Of a DNA stretch of 64,000 nucleotides, positions 56,292 to 64,000 are shown piece after piece (positions within the stretch are counted from its first letter, which is position 1; each line of letters begins with the position of its first letter). Origin of the DNA: Terrihalobacillus insolitus. GTDB taxonomy: Bacteria > Bacillota > Bacilli > Bacillales > Amphibacillaceae. The stretch spans positions 1 to 64,000 of the forward strand of contig NZ_JAMQKB010000006.1 of assembly GCF_028416575.1 (NCBI RefSeq), written 5' to 3'. The notes beneath the pieces are model-generated. The model was not told the DNA's origin and made no database searches. It was given only the letters and a program-made list of their open reading frames with translations. The translations under genes were made by a program, and so were the position numbers.

Positions 56292-57582
56292 CTTTACTGT
56301 ATTTATCTTGTTTCCAAAATTGTTCTAATAAAATGACGAGAATCGTGCCGATGAGCAGGCCATTACTTGCTAGATTCCGAGCAAAAGGCGGAAACGAAAC
56401 GAATGCCTCTGCAGGCAGAAACATTGTCCCAATCCCAATAAGATATGAAATTCCGATAATCGTTAGTCTTCTATTATCCAACTCTTCACTCATAATATTG
56501 CTAAGTCCAAGCCCCATCAGCTGTACAAAGGTAGCAAGTAGTGCTCCATTTGCGATTGGACCAGGGATCGTTGAAATCCAGCCAACGATTTGTGGGAAAA
56601 ACGCAACCGACATGTAAAGAATGGAAGCATACATGAAAGGCGCCTTTCTTTTTTGACCTGTCAAGTTGATGAAACCAGAAGTGGAGGCAAGCGGTACATT
56701 TGCAACCGCAGAGAACATCCCCGAAAGCCCGTGAGTAACCCCTAAGAAAGCACTTCCTCGGTTGATCTGATCATTTGTATAGGTTGGTTTCCCTTTAGTC
56801 GATTGATTAATAGCTAAAATGGATGCTACAACATTTGATAATAGAATCACGGCCGTTAGGAATGCAATTGGTATCATACGGACGTCCAAGATTGGAGCCC
56901 CCCAATCGAGCCATTGAGGTGGAGCAAAAAGAGGTGCTGCCGCTCTTTCAGTTGAACCAACGAATAAAACATACGACACCCATCCTATTACAATTCCTAG
57001 TAAAACGGCATAGCTACTTAACCAACCGCGTCCAAACGTGGATAAACCAAGCACTAGAAAAAACGTAACAAAAGCAAGGACTGCTTCCGTAAGATGGATC
57101 GCTTCCACTTGTTGCTGTATCCCCAACATCCCTTTCAAAAATGTCCCACTAAGCTGTACGGTTAAGAGAAATAAAAAAGAACCCGTTACTAATGGCGTAA
57201 ATAACCTCATTAATCGATTCGCAATTTTCAATAGGCCAAATAACACTAAAAAAAGTCCCGTAAATAGCATAGTAGATTCAAGGGTTCTTAATGTAAGCAT
57301 AGAATCTGCACCTTGTTGCGCTCCCGCTGCAGCCATTACTGCAAAAATGCTAATCCATAGTCCAGCAGGCCCCTCTACGATCGGTAACCGGTGTCCAAGC
57401 CATCCTTGCAAAAATGAGGTTAATCCAACAACAAATATCGTCCGTTGCATTAGTCCAGCTATTTCTGATATATTAAACCCAAACATGGAGCCGATCACAA
57501 TTGGTATAGCAACGGAACTTGCTAATATAAATATGAACCACTGTGCTGTTTCAAATATCGTTGTTGAACTATTTCTTTTCAT
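56281..57582 (-). CDS. NCS2-family nucleobase permease (purine/xanthine/uracil type)
   Basis: 433 aa, about 12-14 helices. FLQGWLGHRLPIVEGPAGLW is the NCS2 helix-3 substrate region and SAVANVPLASTSGFINLTGQ replaces the classical QNxG motif, so it belongs to a divergent NCS2 branch. Imports a purine or pyrimidine base with protons. No purine riboswitch fits in the short 86-base leader. Follows the YpuA-like gene. Confidence 0.8.
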   Translation of the reverse strand: MKRNSSTTIFETAQWFIFILASSVAIPIVIGSMFGFNISEIAGLMQRTIFVVGLTSFLQGWLGHRLPIVEGPAGLWISIFAVMAAAGAQQGADSMLTLRTLESTMLFTGLFLVLFGLLKIANRLMRLFTPLVTGSFLFLLTVQLSGTFLKGMLGIQQQVEAIHLTEAVLAFVTFFLVLGLSTFGRGWLSSYAVLLGIVIGWVSYVLFVGSTERAAAPLFAPPQWLDWGAPILDVRMIPIAFLTAVILLSNVVASILAINQSTKGKPTYTNDQINRGSAFLGVTHGLSGMFSAVANVPLASTSGFINLTGQKRKAPFMYASILYMSVAFFPQIVGWISTIPGPIANGALLATFVQLMGLGLSNIMSEELDNRRLTIIGISYLIGIGTMFLPAEAFVSFPPFARNLASNGLLIGTILVILLEQFWKQDKYSKEKA

Positions 57583-57668
57583 ATACCAAAACTCCTGACG
57601 ATCATGGCAGTATCCCTTACTAAGCGAAAGGACTACTTATAATAGTACTAATATAATAGCATGTGTGC

Positions 57669-58574
57669 TTAAAATAATCCTTTTAAAAAACTTACTACAT
57701 TATTAACAAAATCCGCCACACCTTGCCAAAATCCTTTGTTATCTATCACTTTATCAATCTTATTTTTTATATCTACTGTTATATCTTCTAATTGTTGACC
57801 GACATTATCAAAGTTAATATCAAGTGAACGAATTTTATCAAATAGATCAATGAGAAGCTTTTTATCTTGCTCATTTAAGGAAATGTTTAAACCTTGTAAT
57901 TGTTCCGTGACAATTTTTTCAACCTCTTCACGTGTAGCTGGGTTTTGCTTTGCGATTGCCTTCTTGATTTCTGTTAATAGTTCACTAGCTTTTTCTTTGT
58001 CCAATCCAGCTTGGTCTGCCAATTTTGTTGCAATATTTAATTCTTCATTTGCTACTTCCATACGATCCTTGTTCAATGTCTCTCCACTAACTTCATATGC
58101 TTTATAGATTCCAGTTAATGCAGAATGACCACTGACCTTTACAGGGGATGCTACCTCAACTAAGGCATTTTCCACACCTGCCGTTATTAGGGCATTCGCA
58201 TACATTTCGCTTGTCACCTCTGTTATGTTATCCGCAGAAATGATATTGATAACAAGTCCTTCACCTTGTTCCTTCCTTACAATCTTTGCTGATGAGAACA
58301 TTCGCGAGTTGGGGTTTGATCCCTCAATATACTTAACCAAGTCTTCAGCAGTTACAGTTATTTCCTCTACTGCCTCTGGATCATCAACTTCTAACAATTT
58401 TCTAACTTGATTCTTCTGTTCCGTTGTCAACGTCTCTCCATATACGACGATCGGAACACCGAATTTTTCATTAACGCTAGGTGCCGTTGCATCATCTGAA
58501 TCAGCAAAAGCACTGTTCTCAAACTGAAAAGTGAGCACTAAAAGCATACTGATAAATAGTATACATCTTTTCAT
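57669..58574 (-). CDS. ypuA: Secreted DUF1002 protein (YpuA-like)
   Basis: 301 aa from ATG 58574, with AGGAGG-type site nine bases upstream. N-terminal signal peptide ending near NSAFADSD. The DUF1002 domain (VVYGETLTTEQKNQVRKLL) is followed by a long helical C-terminal region (TREEVEKIVTEQLQGLNISL) and a hydrophobic end. B. subtilis YpuA is of similar size, and its role in the envelope is unclear. Confidence 0.82.
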   Translation of the reverse strand: MKRCILFISMLLVLTFQFENSAFADSDDATAPSVNEKFGVPIVVYGETLTTEQKNQVRKLLEVDDPEAVEEITVTAEDLVKYIEGSNPNSRMFSSAKIVRKEQGEGLVINIISADNITEVTSEMYANALITAGVENALVEVASPVKVSGHSALTGIYKAYEVSGETLNKDRMEVANEELNIATKLADQAGLDKEKASELLTEIKKAIAKQNPATREEVEKIVTEQLQGLNISLNEQDKKLLIDLFDKIRSLDINFDNVGQQLEDITVDIKNKIDKVIDNKGFWQGVADFVNNVVSFLKGLF

Positions 58575-58730
58575 TGTCATTTCCTCCCATTACCATTTGG
58601 TTATCAAAGTTCTATTTCCATCTAATACTTCTAACAACTTCCTATGTGACGAACGTGTCATTTTTAAATACCTCATTTGATATTATTATGCTTCGTTCCG
58701 ATAAATATGGAAATAAGTTTTTTTAATATA

Positions 58731-58760
58731 TTAGACAAACGAACAAACGTTTGGTAAAAT
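58731..58760 (+). promoter_or_regulatory. Probable promoter of Spo0E-like gene
   Basis: TTAGAC (58731-58736), 18-base spacer, TAAAAT (58755-58760), on the divergent side from ypuA. Confidence 0.4.
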
Positions 58761-58843
58761 GGTATTCATCAACATTTTGTTAAAAAAGAAAGCATAGTTC
58801 CTCCAGAGTCCAAAAGTCAAAGTTGAAATGAGGTTAAATCACC

Positions 58844-59008
58844 ATGATTGTGAAGATGGAAAATAAAATCGAGGCATTGAGACTGAAACTTTACGAGGCA
58901 TATCAAAAAGATCCCGACAGTAAAGAAGTTCTAATCATTTCGCAATCCCTTGATCGCGCTTTAAACCAACTGGATAACCTTTTGGGAAAGTCAAAAAGTT
59001 CGTCATAA
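58844..59008 (+). CDS. Spo0E-like sporulation regulatory phosphatase
   Basis: 54-aa helical hairpin. The family signature SQxLD appears as ISQSLDRALNQLD after the first helix (MENKIEALRLKLYEAYQ). Spo0E-type proteins remove phosphate from Spo0A~P and so delay sporulation. GAGG lies upstream at a slightly long distance. Ends with a 12-bp hairpin structure. Supports a spore-forming host. Confidence 0.8.
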   Translation: MIVKMENKIEALRLKLYEAYQKDPDSKEVLIISQSLDRALNQLDNLLGKSKSSS

Positions 59009-59027
59009 CAATCTGTATTTTATCTTA

Positions 59028-59083
59028 TCATCCATGAGACAATGGCAGTATGGACTTATTCCAATCAATTATCTCATGGATGA
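59028..59083. terminator. Hairpin after Spo0E-like gene
   Basis: Perfect 12-bp stem TCATCCATGAGA / TCTCATGGATGA with a 32-base loop, placed between the convergent Spo0E-like and ridA genes. Confidence 0.5.
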
Positions 59084-59108
59084 AATGAAAGCTGTTCAAG
59101 CAATTATG

Positions 59109-59483
59109 TTATTTAGTTGCAATCGCATCTATTTCAATTTCAACATCTTTCGGGAGGCGACTAACCTCAACAGTAGCTCTTGCAGGATACGGAGTAGTTA
59201 AAAATTGTTTATATAAATCATTTACAACCGGAAAATTATCCATCGATTTTAAATAAATCGTGAATTTCACAACATTGGCAAAGGATCGATTTGCTTCCTT
59301 AAGTATTGCCTCTAGGTTTTTCATCACTTGATCCGTCTGGTTCTCAATTCCTTCTACTATCTCATTCGTTTCAGGATTTATCGCAATTTGACCAGAGATA
59401 AATAATAAGTCACCAGCTTCTATCGCTTGTGAATACGGCCCAATTGCCTTTGGTGCTTGGTTTGTTTCAATTGCTTTTGACAT
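59109..59483 (-). CDS. ridA: Enamine/imine deaminase RidA
   Basis: 124 aa, full-length RidA/YabJ trimer subunit. AIGPYSQAIEAGDLLFISGQ holds the conserved Tyr and backbone region, and PYPARATVEVSRLPKDVEIE holds the Arg that clamps the substrate carboxylate. It hydrolyses 2-aminoacrylate released by PLP enzymes. Single gene; a second copy elsewhere in the genome (purR-linked yabJ) would be expected. Confidence 0.93.
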   Translation of the reverse strand: MSKAIETNQAPKAIGPYSQAIEAGDLLFISGQIAINPETNEIVEGIENQTDQVMKNLEAILKEANRSFANVVKFTIYLKSMDNFPVVNDLYKQFLTTPYPARATVEVSRLPKDVEIEIDAIATK

Positions 59484-59589
59484 AATGTATCAACCTTTCT
59501 TTCTAACTAAATTTAACTTTCACCTTATCATTTCTCCATTTATTCTTAATTCCCTTTATTTACAAGGGAAGAAATGATAAAACACAAAA

Positions 59590-59615
59590 GACCCCATCCT
59601 TTCTAGAATGGAGTC
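59590..59615 (-). terminator. Terminator of YckD-like gene
   Basis: GACCCCAT / ATGGAGTC with TTTTGTG following on the minus strand; one G-T pair. Confidence 0.65.
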
Positions 59616-59621
59616 ATCATT

Positions 59622-59966
59622 TTATTTTGGCATTTTTTTATCGTGTTTCCCATGTTCCTTATGTTTATTTAATGGAAGAAAATTATTTTCTTTGAGCTTT
59701 TGATAATATTTATCAAGGTGTTTTTTTATCATTTCACCCTTTTCCTTACTATAGACGCCGTATTCAACATAGCGGTTTACAATCCCTTTCTTTTTATTAA
59801 TCAATCCTTCATACAAAATCGCTAGCTGCTTTTGTTGTTGATCGTCCAATTTAACTTCTTTCGGCTTTTGCACATCTTCTTTTGCTTGGATATTCATTGG
59901 CCCTAACCCTGACAGTGGTGTAATAAAAAACGCAGCCGCTAGTAGCATGGTCACTATTTTTTTCAT
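59622..59966 (-). CDS. yckD: Secreted DUF2680 protein (YckD-like)
   Basis: 114 aa from ATG 59966 (GAAAGGGG nine bases upstream; the reading to 60038 is too long). Signal peptide MKKIVTMLLAAAFFITPLSG with cleavage near IQAKE. The mature part is basic and helical: LDDQQQKQLAILYEGLINKK and VEYGVYSKEKGEMIKKHLDK, ending in a His/Lys-rich tail. Function unknown; the family is common in Bacillus. Confidence 0.8.
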   Translation of the reverse strand: MKKIVTMLLAAAFFITPLSGLGPMNIQAKEDVQKPKEVKLDDQQQKQLAILYEGLINKKKGIVNRYVEYGVYSKEKGEMIKKHLDKYYQKLKENNFLPLNKHKEHGKHDKKMPK

Positions 59967-60193
59967 CTTGGTAAAACCCCTTTCTTTATTTATTACTATT
60001 TTTTGCTTTTTAATAGCGGCTATACATATTTTTAACATTGGAAAACAAATTTCTAAAAATCATTTTTATGCGGGTGAAAGGATTGCCGCTTCAACAACAG
60101 TGAACTTTCTTTTGCAAGTGGGGCGTAGTTCTATTTCAAGTATAAAAAAAGGAACCTGCACTCTGCCGTGACCAGAGTTAAGGCTCCTTACCG

Positions 60194-60313
60194 AGCGAAC
60201 TCGTTTCAGCAAGCTGAAACATCGGGGAATCAGATGGAGTCTCGACTCCACCTGATTGGAAGTTCCCACCTACGCTTCGCTTAGAGGTGGGGGTCTAAAA
60301 CCCTAAAACCATT
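60194..60313 (+). repeat. Structured repeat (IS605-end-like), full copy
   Basis: Three successive hairpins: TTTCAGCAAGCTGAAA; AATCAG...GGAGTCTCGACTCC...CTGATT; and CCCACCTACGCTTCGCTTAGAGGTGGG, ending GGTCTAAAACCCTAAAACC. Same orientation as the copy at 48447-48537. It may be an orphan tnpB-element end or guide-RNA scaffold. It reaches the stop codon of the neighbouring hydrolase gene. The gap 60039-60193 holds nothing clear. Confidence 0.7.
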
Positions 60314-61109
60314 AAAGATTAATTTTGAAACCAACTTGAGGATGCTCATAGAGTATCTCAAAGTCACTGTTCTTTTTTAAATTCGTATATAAATCCTCTG
60401 GGGCGAACCAAAGATAATCATTTTCAAACCTATAATTAGCTCCATAGTAGTAACATATCCATACTAATTTTGAACAGTAAATATGCTCCCACCTATCTTC
60501 GAGTGAGGTATTTAATGAAAAAGAAAACACAGGCTTGTTTATTCCTTGTTGTAAATTTTGTTCATATTGGGCAAGGTATTCTCTACCGTATTGCGCAGCT
60601 TTTAATCCTAATTCTGGTGATCTCGGTCTAAACTGAGCATGTGCTGGATGCTTCTCCAGGAACTGTTCGATAGAATCCATTAATATAGCTGGATGACCAC
60701 CAGGAGATTCAATCAAATTTTGCTCATCCACAACAATTGCAGAATGACCCATATACCCTGTTGTTGTTTCATTTAAGTTATCACTTGCCACAAGAATATC
60801 TCCCGCTCGAAATGTTCGTTGGCGCGAAGTACTGCCCTGTTTATTCCACTTACTATAATCATAACTAATAAAACCGTATTGTTCAGCTAATGTTTTCCAT
60901 TTCCCGTTTTCTGGATAATGGGTAACAACTGTTAGCATGTGCTTTCCAGGTGTGAACCAAGCTTTGTTTAGACGATATTGATCCCCAATAAATATAGTTG
61001 CAACAAGCCTTTGGTCGACATAACAATAAAACGGATAATTTGTTTCTTTTTCAACGAGAAACCAGTAATCATCTTGTTTCACTTTAAAGTATGTTCTCAC
61101 ATGTATCAC
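60312..61109 (-). CDS. YiiX-like permuted papain-fold hydrolase
   Basis: 265 aa. After an N-terminal beta-rich part of about 95 residues, FRAGDILVASD (100-110) and YMGHSAIVVDE give His122. HIYCSKLVWICYYYG gives Cys212. The order His before Cys and the GDI motif are those of permuted NlpC/P60 enzymes (YiiX/YaeF), which cleave amide or lipid-ester bonds. No signal peptide. The start is GTG. The substrate is not known. Confidence 0.72.
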   Translation of the reverse strand: MIHVRTYFKVKQDDYWFLVEKETNYPFYCYVDQRLVATIFIGDQYRLNKAWFTPGKHMLTVVTHYPENGKWKTLAEQYGFISYDYSKWNKQGSTSRQRTFRAGDILVASDNLNETTTGYMGHSAIVVDEQNLIESPGGHPAILMDSIEQFLEKHPAHAQFRPRSPELGLKAAQYGREYLAQYEQNLQQGINKPVFSFSLNTSLEDRWEHIYCSKLVWICYYYGANYRFENDYLWFAPEDLYTNLKKNSDFEILYEHPQVGFKINL

Positions 61110-61406
61110 CGTCCCGATGTAGTCTATTCAATGGACGTGACACATGTGATTATTATGTCTAGTTTTAAGAAAAAAAGCGTGTCATCGGATTTCCAAAATA
61201 AACTAATTCCGATGTGGTCTCAGAGGCCCTTATTCTCAGTAAAAGGCATGTTTTCATTGGTTAAGCGGACTCACAGGACGCTATTTGCGCTAAACGGGCT
61301 GTTTATATGGCTAGGCACCCCTTAATTCGGACACATACTTTAAATTGCTCACTTTATCTTAAAATTACATCTTATTGTGTGTACAGAGGAAATTACTCCC
61401 CTCTAA

Positions 61407-61580
61407 TTATCCAAATTTTTTTGACAACCAGATGATTGGACACAGAGACTCGTCACGTATAATTCTCCATGGAAACAAGCTTCCTTTAATCGTCTTGTGC
61501 ATAAATAACAAACTATATTTGTCTTCTCCAACCAATTTAGATTGACAGACTTCCCAACCTGCTCCAAAATTCAAGGCCAT
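61407..61580 (-). pseudogene. Possible gene fragment, 57 codons
   Basis: Open reading MALNFGAGWEVCQSKLVGED ... SLFPWRIIRDESLCPIIWLS without a ribosome site and with an in-frame TAG ahead. The residue make-up looks like protein, but no family is recognised. It lies in the 556-base gap 61110-61665; the remainder of that gap includes an ATCGGA / CCGAT hairpin (61175-61217) and otherwise nothing clear. Confidence 0.3.
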
Positions 61581-61665
61581 TGCATCAATTACTAATCTAC
61601 CACTCTATTGTTTGATGATATTTTAGTATTGATCGATTGTTCCCACTCTAAACTGTTACGAAACA

Positions 61666-62319
61666 TTACTTTTGTTTTTGTATGGAGTTAATAATGTGTC
61701 CGTGATCCAACTCATGGACTGTGTCACATAGGATTGCAATATCCTCTTTCCCATGGCTTGCAAGTATAATTGTTTTTCCTTGATCTTTAAGTCCCAGAAG
61801 CAGCTTTCGCATATCTTCAACGCCCTGATTATCTAATCCATTCATAGGTTCATCCAGTATAAGGATATCCGGCTCTTCCATCAGAGCTTGGGCAAGTCCG
61901 AGACGTTGCCTCATCCCTAAAGAATATTTCCCAACATGCTTTTTACTTTTGGGATCTAGTCCTACTTTTTCAATAACGGCAACTATCTGTTCTTTTGAAA
62001 TTTTATTTTTGATAGCAGCTAGAAATTTTAAATTAGTATAACCGTTGTAATTAGGAAGAAATCCTGGGGCTTCAATAATGATCCCTACATTATTAGGGAC
62101 ATCACAATCTTTTCCCATTTGTTTGTCATTTACCTTAATAATTCCTGTTGAAGGAATGACAAAACCACATATACACTTTAATAACATCGTCTTGCCTGAT
62201 CCGTTTCTGCCTATTAAGCCATGTATTTTATCTTTCTCAAGTGTAAGGGAAATTCCATCTAAAACTGTTGTTTCTCCAAATTTTTTGGATAAGTTTTGGA
62301 TCTCAATAGCATTCTGCAT
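61666..62319 (-). CDS. ABC-2 exporter ATPase
   Basis: 217 aa, single nucleotide-binding domain. Walker A GRNGSGKT (38-45), signature YSLGMRQRLGLAQAL, Walker B ILILDEPMNGLD, and an H-loop LASHGKED. Short form typical of bacteriocin-immunity or multidrug ABC-2 exporters (BcrA/NatA type). Encoded 20 bases after the two membrane genes it would serve. Confidence 0.88.
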   Translation of the reverse strand: MQNAIEIQNLSKKFGETTVLDGISLTLEKDKIHGLIGRNGSGKTMLLKCICGFVIPSTGIIKVNDKQMGKDCDVPNNVGIIIEAPGFLPNYNGYTNLKFLAAIKNKISKEQIVAVIEKVGLDPKSKKHVGKYSLGMRQRLGLAQALMEEPDILILDEPMNGLDNQGVEDMRKLLLGLKDQGKTIILASHGKEDIAILCDTVHELDHGHIINSIQKQK

Positions 62320-62339
62320 CTTTATTAATCCTCTCTTCC

Positions 62340-63191
62340 TTAAATTGGTGGTAAAACATTGATAGATTGTTTACGATTTGAACTGATAGCTAATATGATC
62401 AAGATCACAATAAGTAGTGCAAAACCAAAATATATATAGGTTATAGAAGGCATTTGGGTGGTACCGTCTATATCAATACGATTAAGGTTACTCCAAGAAA
62501 TCGGAGAATAACGGTATAATTCAGGTCTATTATTAACTGCTGCTTCTAAAACTAGAAAAAACGATGCCGTTAATATGCCGAAAATCCTCGTATTAGTAAG
62601 TGAGTTCATCACATAGATGATAAGCCCCAAAAAAACACCAGCTAGCCATGAAAGCATTAAAGAAAACCACATGGCTTGAAGAGGAGTAAAGTAATATAGA
62701 GTATTGGATGGGATGATCGTTTTTAACCCTACAACAACGGAAGCATTTGTATTTGCAAGTGTTCCAAGTACCTTCCCCCATTCTGATGTAAACTGAATAC
62801 TAGAAAAGTTTATAACGATCGTCAGGAATATCAAAAAGATAAAATAAATAGCGGTAGAGACAAAAATATAGCCTATTTGGCCAACACTCCAAGGAATTCG
62901 ACCGCTTCTTGCAATAACATAAGGCTGATTATCGTCAATAAATGGCGCATCACTAAATAGTAATATCAATGGAAAAAAGAAAAGTAACTTAATGAATTTC
63001 TGGGTAAAAAGAAAAGGAAACAGCCATGGAGAAACATTGATATTAATATCATTTGCAAAATCAATGATTTCCTTTGTGAAATTTTGGGTCAAAATAATAA
63101 GCAGGATGGCTACAATCCAGACTCGATAATTTGATGTCCATTTACGTAAATTCTGATAACAAACATATCTCGCTGTATTAAACAACTTCAT
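62340..63191 (-). CDS. ABC-2 type membrane subunit
   Basis: 283 aa, six predicted helices. N-terminal basic start MKLFNTARYVCYQNLRKW then a first helix, a long outer loop and five further helices, ending in NRKQSINVLPPI. No family motif beyond the ABC-2 layout. Overlaps the upstream membrane gene by 14 bases and precedes the ATPase gene, so it forms the channel with its neighbour. Confidence 0.75.
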   Translation of the reverse strand: MKLFNTARYVCYQNLRKWTSNYRVWIVAILLIILTQNFTKEIIDFANDININVSPWLFPFLFTQKFIKLLFFFPLILLFSDAPFIDDNQPYVIARSGRIPWSVGQIGYIFVSTAIYFIFLIFLTIVINFSSIQFTSEWGKVLGTLANTNASVVVGLKTIIPSNTLYYFTPLQAMWFSLMLSWLAGVFLGLIIYVMNSLTNTRIFGILTASFFLVLEAAVNNRPELYRYSPISWSNLNRIDIDGTTQMPSITYIYFGFALLIVILIILAISSNRKQSINVLPPI

Positions 63192-63960
63192 TACGAATCC
63201 GCCTCCTCACCTGATAACTAAAGAGCATACCTGCTAAAACTGAAAATAATATAAATATAAAAATAAAGTAAGTGAAACTAACAAGCGCGCCCTGTTGAAT
63301 AACATTTGCACTTCTGGTTAGTAAATAAAGGTTTAACCATTTTGGTAGAGACATTGTAAGTTCTTCCAGGATGTAACTCGCAATCACTGGTGCAGCTACT
63401 GCAACGAAGTGAATTGGAATGAATGCGGAGATAGTCAGACCTACCACTGTCCATAAAGCAGCTGCCAAACTAAATACAAAAATTTTAGCTAATAAATAAA
63501 GAATTGGGAGATCTAAGGCTAGTGGTCCAAAAGGCGGAAAGATTGACGTATCCAAGTTTTCATATGAGATCAAAGGCATTTTAAACGCTAAAATGGTAAT
63601 GAAAATGATTAATCCGATGAACACAGTTAAAAATCCACTCAAAAAACAAGTGAAAACCTTTGACCAAACGTACTTATTTAGCCCGGTTCTTATCACTACT
63701 GGTTTGATGTATTGAAATTTCCAGTCACTACAAAAGCTCGCTGCATAGGGAAGGGCAGCAAATAAGACAACAAGCTTTTTTAACATAGTTAAACCAACAA
63801 AAATATCTAAACTATAGGAAACCGTTAAGCCCACCTCAGATGCAGAAATTCTCTCCCAAATACTTATAAAACTCAATCCAGTGACCCCAATGATTGAGAG
63901 GTAAAAAGCTGGTGAGGAAAACACTTGCAAAGAAGACATTGTAAAAGCTCGTCTTTTCAT
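63178..63960 (-). CDS. ABC-2 type membrane subunit
   Basis: 260 aa, six helices, starting MKRRAFTMSSLQVFSSPAFY. The region FCSDWKFQYIKPVVIRTGLN before helix 3 resembles the coupling segment of ABC-2 permeases. GGAGG is 11 bases before ATG. Probable partner of the neighbouring subunit. The exported substrate is unknown; self-immunity to a peptide is one option. Confidence 0.75.
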   Translation of the reverse strand: MKRRAFTMSSLQVFSSPAFYLSIIGVTGLSFISIWERISASEVGLTVSYSLDIFVGLTMLKKLVVLFAALPYAASFCSDWKFQYIKPVVIRTGLNKYVWSKVFTCFLSGFLTVFIGLIIFITILAFKMPLISYENLDTSIFPPFGPLALDLPILYLLAKIFVFSLAAALWTVVGLTISAFIPIHFVAVAAPVIASYILEELTMSLPKWLNLYLLTRSANVIQQGALVSFTYFIFIFILFSVLAGMLFSYQVRRRIRNEVV

Positions 63961-64000
63961 TTAACGTTCACCTCCGTTACGTAACTCATTACCAGTTAAC
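63961..64000 (-). CDS. 3' end of an upstream gene (partial)
   Basis: The frame LTGNELRNGGER runs in from the window edge and its TAA touches the ATG of the next gene (TAAATG), with the ribosome site inside it. This suggests one more gene in the ABC operon; too little is visible to name it. Confidence 0.35.
   Translation of the reverse strand, partial: LTGNELRNGGER

Noticed and set aside
57583..57668. Purine riboswitch before the NCS2 permease
   Set aside because: The leader is only 86 bases and shows none of the three-way junction or terminator features.
61134..61330. Another dispersed repeat or small gene (CAGAGGCCCTTATTCTCAG ... AACGGGCTGTTTATATGGC)
   Set aside because: It looks like intergenic repeat DNA of related species, but no second copy is in this window, so it cannot be supported.
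131..63960. Many antisense and out-of-frame ORFs of 60-190 codons, for example 699-1130 and 57038-57598
   Set aside because: They lie inside strongly supported genes, lack ribosome sites and show shadow-like composition.
1..64000. CRISPR array
   Set aside because: No regularly spaced short direct repeats were seen; the TTTTGTTTATTT copies are too few and have unequal spacing.

Overview
The window looks like chromosomal DNA of a low-GC, spore-forming Bacillaceae, probably a salt-tolerant Oceanobacillus/Virgibacillus-like genus. This is inferred from AT-rich codon use, strong AAGGAGG-type ribosome sites, the lutABC/lutR, rhaEW/rhaA/rhaB, helD, Spo0E-like, DUF3231, YpuA-like and YckD-like genes, a BCCT osmolyte carrier, and CcpA-, CodY-, LutR- and MhqR-like operators. 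No rRNA, tRNA or CRISPR array was seen.

Region 1 (1-33.7 kb, almost all minus strand) is catabolic. It holds a sugar ABC transporter with a ribokinase-type kinase and a pentulose/hexulose-phosphate epimerase (131-4355). Next are two DeoR regulators and an L-rhamnose operon rhaEW-rhaA-rhaB-rhaR (5903-11713), then an aldo/keto reductase and lutABC with lutR for L-lactate. A beta-alanine-type operon follows (small membrane protein, Na+ symporter, unknown protein, CoA-acylating semialdehyde dehydrogenase, class III aminotransferase) with a PucR activator. The last block is a peptide operon: Dpp/Opp ABC importer, gamma-glutamyltransferase and paired half-size ChrA proteins, with a divergent Lrp regulator and a CodY-like box.

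Region 2 (33.7-44.8 kb) is an accessory island between two paralogous ring-cleaving dioxygenases. It carries IS21 and IS1634-type remnants, an intracellular-looking zinc peptidase, a cluster of DnaA boxes and a compact, apparently undescribed peptide-based biosynthetic locus (38.3-42.9 kb). That locus has a 34-residue peptide ending in Pro-Cys, a divergent EpiD/LanD-type flavoprotein cysteine decarboxylase, a LysA/ornithine-decarboxylase-like PLP enzyme, a divergent fold-type-I PLP protein and an MFS exporter. No lanthipeptide dehydratase or cyclase is present, so the product is probably not a classical lantibiotic.

Region 3 (44.8-64 kb) is mixed housekeeping and accessory: ferredoxin, a YvgN-like reductase, an ATP-grasp/flavin-monooxygenase pair, DUF3231, a broken DarT toxin, HelD, BCCT, MFS and NCS2 transporters, a YpuA-like secreted protein, a Spo0E-like peptide, RidA, a YckD-like protein, a YiiX-like permuted papain hydrolase and an ABC-2 exporter reaching the right edge.

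Three copies of a 140-206 bp palindromic-end element lie 25-38 nt upstream of start codons (mmsA, ggt, ferredoxin). Their ends place a -35-like hexamer facing the gene, which makes a good hybrid promoter at ggt. Two copies of a three-hairpin, IS605-end-like structured repeat also occur (48.4 and 60.2 kb).
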